DNA of 17,704 nt from Puniceicoccales bacterium (GTDB lineage: Bacteria; Verrucomicrobiota; Verrucomicrobiia; Opitutales; LL51): positions 1 to 17,704 of the forward strand of contig JAIRLD010000064.1 in assembly GCA_031259665.1 (NCBI GenBank), written 5' to 3'. The notes under the pieces are model-generated. The model was not told where the DNA came from and did no database searches. It saw only the letters and a list, made by a program, of their open reading frames with translations. Shown piece by piece: positions 13,685 through 17,704 of the stretch (positions are counted from its first letter, which is position 1; each line of letters begins with the position of its first letter). A program made the position numbers and the translations under genes.

Positions 13685-15025
13685 TTATTCTACTATTAAA
13701 TTCCTACTTCTGAGTTCTTGCAGAAAAGCATCAAATATTTTCTCCGTTTTATTCTTATTTGGAACTTCTAATTTATTCCAAATGCCCTGCACAAAATCCC
13801 TTGATAAAGAATTGGGGGCAAGTAAATCAGCGACATCATCACTGAACCTATTTTGGGTAACAAAAATATCTGCAAGCCTACTTAACGATTGAACTAAGTG
13901 CTTTCGTTGCTCTTCCTCTCGACCTTCCTCTCGGCCCTCTTCTCGGCCTTCCTCTCGGCCTTCCTTTCGAATATCGTTAGCAATCGTTTGGGCACTAAAC
14001 AGGGCATTGACCTCCCTTTGAAACATATCATCGTCTACTTTTCCTTTCTCTAGAATATCCAACGCTTTATTTACTTTCTCCGACTTAGCTAAAGGCACCA
14101 CGTAATATTCCTTCCTTTTTAATTGTTCGTCATTATTCGCTGCCCACCATCGGATCCCTAACAATTTCAACCATTCCTTTCCTAAGGTACCAATTGGTTT
14201 ACCTTTTACAATTTCAATTTCTTCTCCATTTAAAATGTTTTCCACCACTTTTTTGAGACCAATCATCGATTGGAAGGGAATACCTTCCTGACCAGGAACC
14301 CTTTCAGGTCCATTTTTTCCTTGTCTTTCTTTTACAAATCGCAACCTCTCCACACCCTCATTAGTTTCATAATCAAAAAAAGCAATTACTCGAACTTTAT
14401 TTTCCCCATACTTCACCTCCAAGTCATTTTTGTATTTTAAAAACCGATCAACTGGCTTACCCTCATCTTTGCGCTGCATTTCTATATCGAACCAAAGTAC
14501 ATAATCTTCCTTTCTTGTTCTCACTCCCCCCAGCTGCATAATTGTACATTGACATACAATATCACAACGCAACTCAACGAGCTGCTTTTCCCGTTCAGAA
14601 TTTGTTCTTCCTTTCACTGGCTCAGTTCTAGCTGTCAATATTGTGCCATCGACTATTTCCATATCTTCAATGTGTTCCTCATCAGGGGTATCCTCATCAT
14701 TTTCATAAGCCGGGAAACACAAACCATTTAACAACGACTTTAATCTCTCCTTCGCTTCTGTTCCGCCATCTTTCATCCCGATAAACAACACCTTAAACGT
14801 CAAATCGTAGGTCGGATTGGCTATACAAATGAAGTCACCTTTTTCAAATTTTTTGCTGCCAATATTGAATGCCTTTTGCGTTTCGCTTCCTTTACCTTGA
14901 AGATCTCGATATGGCCCTCTGGCCCTTAGGAAAAGCGATTCTCCACCGAATAACGAACCAAACAACAAAAACTGTAAACAAAACCCTGAAAAAATCTCTT
15001 TCAACATAACCTTATCAAGAGACAT
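13685..15025 (-). CDS. Rpn-type PD-(D/E)XK nuclease (YhgA-like, putative transposase family)
   Basis: Rpn proteins are DNA endonucleases linked to RecA-independent recombination and, in E. coli, to phage defence. The catalytic pattern is visible: PTYDLTFK with D74, RCDIVCQ with D155, and FDIEMQ with E182 and Q184. The C-terminal region holds EGREEGREEGREEGREE (about residues 352-368), coded by four 12-bp repeats at 13921-13969, a hallmark of this family. The 446-residue length is at the long end. The N-terminus MLKEIFSGFCLQFLLFGSLF looks like a signal or membrane segment, which is unusual for a nuclease; Met7 (15007) is a plausible alternative start. The gene and its terminator interrupt the nrnA-truB overlap and are flanked by a 54-bp duplication. 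An internal ATG at 14026 (Met334) could start a 113-residue C-terminal product like the embedded antitoxin described for Rpn proteins. Confidence 0.88.
   Translation of the reverse strand: MSLDKVMLKEIFSGFCLQFLLFGSLFGGESLFLRARGPYRDLQGKGSETQKAFNIGSKKFEKGDFICIANPTYDLTFKVLFIGMKDGGTEAKERLKSLLNGLCFPAYENDEDTPDEEHIEDMEIVDGTILTARTEPVKGRTNSEREKQLVELRCDIVCQCTIMQLGGVRTRKEDYVLWFDIEMQRKDEGKPVDRFLKYKNDLEVKYGENKVRVIAFFDYETNEGVERLRFVKERQGKNGPERVPGQEGIPFQSMIGLKKVVENILNGEEIEIVKGKPIGTLGKEWLKLLGIRWWAANNDEQLKRKEYYVVPLAKSEKVNKALDILEKGKVDDDMFQREVNALFSAQTIANDIRKEGREEGREEGREEGREEEQRKHLVQSLSRLADIFVTQNRFSDDVADLLAPNSLSRDFVQGIWNKLEVPNKNKTEKIFDAFLQELRSRNLIVE
13921..13969 (-). repeat. Four 12-bp tandem repeats coding REEG
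   Basis: Units ggccttcctctc, with small variations, repeat four times and code for the REEG steps of the nuclease tail. The 12-bp period keeps the frame, so repeat number can vary without breaking the protein. Confidence 0.85.
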
Positions 15026-15086
15026 ACAAAAAAACTACCCTGTCAATAAAAATACTCGCCACTGTGTTTTTAATTTATTTTTAACG

Positions 15087-15140
15087 AACACCGTTCATGG
15101 ATGCTTCCCAGAAAAGGAATCCATATGCACTTGCAATGCA
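15087..15140. repeat. 54-bp duplication of the nrnA/truB junction, nrnA-side copy
   Basis: This matches 13558-13611 at 53 of 54 bases. Here the nrnA C-terminal codons are in use (HMDSFSGKHP, stop at 15095), while the attached truB start codons run into the upstream region of the inserted nuclease gene. Confidence 0.95.
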
Positions 15141-16093
15141 TTTATGAAGTTTTTTTCAAATTTCTCGTAGGGATCATTCACCGTAAAAGCTACCGCACAG
15201 AAGTGCCCACCCCCCAAAAACTTAGCCGCAAAAAGATCTAGCCGTAATGCCGGATCATCCGAACGAAGACTAACCCGCGTCTTCCCCTCCCGATCATAGG
15301 CAATCGCCGCAATGCGTACCCCTTTTATGGTGCGCGGAAAATTTACTAACCCTTCCGTATCATTCGCCGTCGTACCGGTCTCCATAAAGTCTTGCTCCGT
15401 CAACCGTCCCACACAAATCGTACCTTCGGCATAAAACTCGAGGGAGGCTAAAAACCGTTGGAGCAGTGCGAATTTTTCCCGGGGCTCATTCTCGTAAATT
15501 TCGACAAAAATGCGATGGGGATCCGCCCCCCATAAGGCAAGTTGGGAAGCTAAAAATAACGTCCGGGCTACCGTCGATGAATAGCTAAACTTCCCCGTAT
15601 CGGTCACAATCCCAACGTATAACGCCGTCGCCGTTGCCGCTCCAACTGTCCATTGTTTCTGCTCAAGAAAATCCGCAATAATCTCGCAGGTCGCCGCCGC
15701 CTCGGGATAGAAAAAATTATGACACGCAAACTTTTCTCCAGAAACATGGTGATCGATCAACATGAGTGGCTTCGGTAACTTTTTTGCAAAATCGCCAGCC
15801 CGTAACATGATTCCGCAATCCACAAAAATATACTCATCGGCTGCCATTTCCTCCGGCCGCACGAAGTCGTAATCCTGAGCAATCCATTGCAAATTCAGCG
15901 GAAACTTATCCTCCGCTAACCCCATCAGCGGCATCGCACCGCACTGCATTAAAATATCCCGCATGGCAACCTGCGCGCCAATACAATCACCATCCGGATG
16001 CAAATGCCCAAAAATGCCAATACGCTTTCCTTTGAGCTGCTCACAAACGGAAAAAAATTGTTCGGCACCATCAAAATGTTCCATGACATTCAT
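15095..16093 (-). CDS. nrnA: DHH-family nanoRNase / pAp phosphatase
   Basis: NrnA degrades very short RNAs and hydrolyses 3'-phosphoadenosine 5'-phosphate in the cytoplasm. The DHH domain shows GHLHPDGD (H30, D34, D36), the metal-binding VDCG near 88-91, and DHH itself at 114-116 in LMLIDHHVSG. GIVTDTGKFSYSST follows near 176-189. The DHHA1 domain ends with GGGH (294-297). The start at 16093 is chosen because ATG overlaps the stop of the transaldolase gene as ATGA; a second ATG lies three codons on. Length is 332 residues, usual for the family. Its last 14 codons lie in the 54-bp duplication, and in the ancestral order truB began inside its stop codon. Identity with the nrnA group is firm; which substrate dominates is not shown by sequence. 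Confidence 0.93.
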   Translation of the reverse strand: MNVMEHFDGAEQFFSVCEQLKGKRIGIFGHLHPDGDCIGAQVAMRDILMQCGAMPLMGLAEDKFPLNLQWIAQDYDFVRPEEMAADEYIFVDCGIMLRAGDFAKKLPKPLMLIDHHVSGEKFACHNFFYPEAAATCEIIADFLEQKQWTVGAATATALYVGIVTDTGKFSYSSTVARTLFLASQLALWGADPHRIFVEIYENEPREKFALLQRFLASLEFYAEGTICVGRLTEQDFMETGTTANDTEGLVNFPRTIKGVRIAAIAYDREGKTRVSLRSDDPALRLDLFAAKFLGGGHFCAVAFTVNDPYEKFEKNFINALQVHMDSFSGKHP

Positions 16094-17013
16094 AGCCGTT
16101 CCGCAATAAGTCCATTTAATTTGCGAATATCCCGACAAAATAGCCGAATACCTTCGGATAACTTTTCCGTCGCCATTCGATTTTCATTCAGCGCTAACCG
16201 AAAATCGGGCTCCTTTAGTGCCATTTTTCGTTCCCATTCTCCGCCTATCGACTCCATTTCATTGGATACGATGCCCTCCGTTTGAGTCAATTGTTCGAGT
16301 AATCTGGGACTAATCGTCAGTAAATCGCAACCCGCAAGTGCTGTAATTTCTCCAACATTTCTAAAACTTGCCGCCATAATTTCCGTTTTGTAGCCCCACT
16401 TTTTGTAGTAACTAAAAATGCGCCGCACCGACTCCACGCCCGGATCAAAACCAGCTACTAAAGCCTCTGGATTATTCAATTGGTACCAGTCCAAAATGCG
16501 GCCAATAAATGGGGAAATCAATGTTACTCCGGCCTCCGCGCATGCCACCGCCTGCTCCAAAGAAAATACCAATGTCATATTGCAATGAATCCCCTCTTTT
16601 TCAAGAACTTTAGCAGCCTGAATACCTTCCCAGGTTGCTGCAATTTTTATGAGTACGGATCGTCGGGAAATTCCCTTAGCTCGATACAAATCGATCAATT
16701 CTCGCGCTTTATTGGCCGTCGCCACAGCATCGAACGATAGGTGGGCATCAACCTCCGTCGAAATGCGACCGGGAATAATTTTTAAAATTTCTACCCCCAT
16801 CTCGACAACGAGGCGATCGAGAATCTGATCGGATCCCCATCCATCGTAAAGTGTTAAAATATTTTTCAAAAAATACGGCTGCTCCATAACCGTTTTAAGG
16901 ACGACTGACGGATTGGTTGTCGCATCTCGCGGCCGAAATTTTTCGATAACGCCCAAATCACCGGTATCTGCAACCACCGTAGAATAAGTTTTTAATTGAT
17001 CGAGTAGATCCAT
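16090..17013 (-). CDS. tal: Transaldolase (TalB type)
   Basis: Transaldolase moves a dihydroxyacetone unit between sugar phosphates in the non-oxidative pentose phosphate pathway. The 307-residue protein has VVADTGD with D16, RDATTNPS near 34-41, the Schiff-base lysine K123 in VLIKIAATWEGIQAA, CNMTLVFSLEQA near 144-155 and ISPFIGRILDWY near 165-176, all close to E. coli TalB. I take ATG 17013 (MDLLDQLKTYST) rather than an upstream ATG at 17049, since homologues start here. There is no evident ribosome binding site. The IS1-type remnant ends only about 20 bp upstream, so its original promoter region may have been replaced. It overlaps nrnA by four bases and heads the tal-nrnA-truB-ribF series. 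Confidence 0.95.
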   Translation of the reverse strand: MDLLDQLKTYSTVVADTGDLGVIEKFRPRDATTNPSVVLKTVMEQPYFLKNILTLYDGWGSDQILDRLVVEMGVEILKIIPGRISTEVDAHLSFDAVATANKARELIDLYRAKGISRRSVLIKIAATWEGIQAAKVLEKEGIHCNMTLVFSLEQAVACAEAGVTLISPFIGRILDWYQLNNPEALVAGFDPGVESVRRIFSYYKKWGYKTEIMAASFRNVGEITALAGCDLLTISPRLLEQLTQTEGIVSNEMESIGGEWERKMALKEPDFRLALNENRMATEKLSEGIRLFCRDIRKLNGLIAERL

Positions 17014-17035
17014 CGAATTGCGATCATTTAAATTT

Positions 17036-17540
17036 TTAAAAAAATACAATAATTTTCAATCGACTCTCGCTCCATCGGGAACGATTTTTGGTACTAACAA
17101 CTAAAGATATGGAGATTTCCAATAATGCAACAACAAAGCTATAGAAAGCCGCAACATTTCCAAGCTTTTTGTAGTACTTTGTCCTTCTTTGAAGCCTTGC
17201 CAAATAGTATCTAAGCACTGAGTTTCAGCTCTTTACCAAACAAGTTTCCGCTTTTGCTACAACATATCGCATACCTGAGTTCATGGAAAGTTCTTCACGA
17301 TAGGTTAGATTTTCCACACCACCTTCAAGTTATTCTTATCCAACTTATCCAGTAACTTCCTCAAGGGTTTCCCTTCATCGATCCCCTTTTCAAATGCACT
17401 AAATGCGCAGCCAATTGCAACTCTTACATCTGTATCTCTGCCTTCCTCCCTTTATGCTTTCTTTCCTTAAACTTGATGAATCACAGTACTTACACTCTTT
17501 CATCTCTTTTTTTCCTTCTTGTTTCTTTGTAAGTATATAC
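17036..17540 (-). mobile_element. IS1-type element remnant with internal deletion
   Basis: On the minus strand an ATG at 17503 starts MKECKYCDSSSLRKESIKGG then RQRYRCKSCNW, the InsA zinc finger (C..C and C..C) of IS1-type elements. The sequence then jumps to the middle of the second ORF (FSAFEKGIDEGKPLRKLLDK, then NLKVV) and, after stops, ends with LRYYLARLQRRTKYYKK and NVAAFYSFVVALLEI. The catalytic TDGNPT part is mutated here. Stops and a deletion make it inactive. I could not define terminal inverted repeats. Its lower end is about 20 bp from the tal start codon, and its upper end abuts another transposase remnant. Confidence 0.8.
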
Positions 17541-17704
17541 TATGATACGCGAATGGCGAAATGAAATGGCTTGAATAAAAGGGAAAAGGGTTTTGAGCAA
17601 TAACCCCTATCCCCGATAACGATTCCTTGGCATTTTTTAAATACATTTTTAGCGCCAGCAACATCATGCAAATTCCCGGAACTTATTTCGAATTGAGTAA
17701 TTTT
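17540..17704 (-). mobile_element. Partial DDE transposase remnant (IS982/IS4-like), runs off window
   Basis: The minus strand from the window edge reads KITQFEISSGNLHDVAGAKN, then GIVIGDRGYCSKPFSLLFK, and stops at 17540-17542. GN.HD followed some 20 residues later by the GDRGY motif is the usual arrangement around the second catalytic aspartate of IS4/IS5/IS982-type transposases. The C-terminal half is absent at the junction with the IS1-type remnant, so the copy seems broken; its N-terminus lies outside the window. Confidence 0.6.

Noticed and set aside
13388..13892. Plus-strand frames of 103 and 122 codons across truB and the Rpn gene end
   Set aside because: They are antisense to two clear genes and cross the terminator and repeat; no likeness to known proteins.

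Overview
This window looks like an AT-rich bacterial chromosome from a host-associated, probably intracellular or symbiotic lineage. The grounds are ankyrin-repeat lipoprotein paralogues, a secreted metalloprotease family, several decayed transposons and many frameshifted gene copies, all packed around a few ordinary housekeeping genes. The nrnA-truB-ribF order and the transaldolase and lgt neighbours suit a Gram-negative genome. Verrucomicrobiota (Opitutia/Puniceicoccales-like) is my best guess, but the sequence alone does not establish a phylum.

Layout. 1-4530 (minus strand): a tandem family of ankyrin-repeat genes. It holds the first 11 codons of one copy at the window edge, a 541-residue copy whose 3' part is frameshifted (294-2402), an intact 517-residue copy (2679-4232), and the last ~45 codons of a fourth (4396-4530). 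Each copy carries its own promoter, and two have nearly the same terminator hairpin. 4533-4876: a 344-bp element with 13-bp inverted repeats bounded by TA. 5320-6114: lgt (plus). 6347-7634 (minus): a twice-frameshifted gene of tandem helical repeats, bracketed by two copies of the 3' end of lgt. 7985-8226: remnant of an IS1-type transposase. 8262-11834 (minus): tandem array of a secreted HEXXH protease gene and a small exported partner gene. One unit is complete; the others have decayed protease but open partner genes. 11941-17013 (minus): the core operon tal-nrnA-truB-ribF, split between nrnA and truB by a PD-(D/E)XK (Rpn-type) nuclease gene. 17036-17704: a second IS1-type remnant with internal deletion, then part of another DDE transposase.

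Working together. tal, nrnA, truB and ribF were translationally linked: tal/nrnA still overlap as ATGA, and nrnA/truB would also overlap as ATGA if the insert were removed. Lgt would lipidate lipoproteins, and both complete ankyrin proteins carry a possible lipobox (ISGC), so Lgt may act on them.

Most notable: the Rpn gene, with its own terminator, lies between two 54-bp direct copies (one mismatch) of the nrnA/truB junction. The duplication restores the complete end of nrnA and the complete start of truB. The helical-repeat gene similarly lies between two diverged copies of the lgt end, one of which retains a terminator. Accessory genes here seem to enter as self-contained cassettes that duplicate the end of the gene they land beside.
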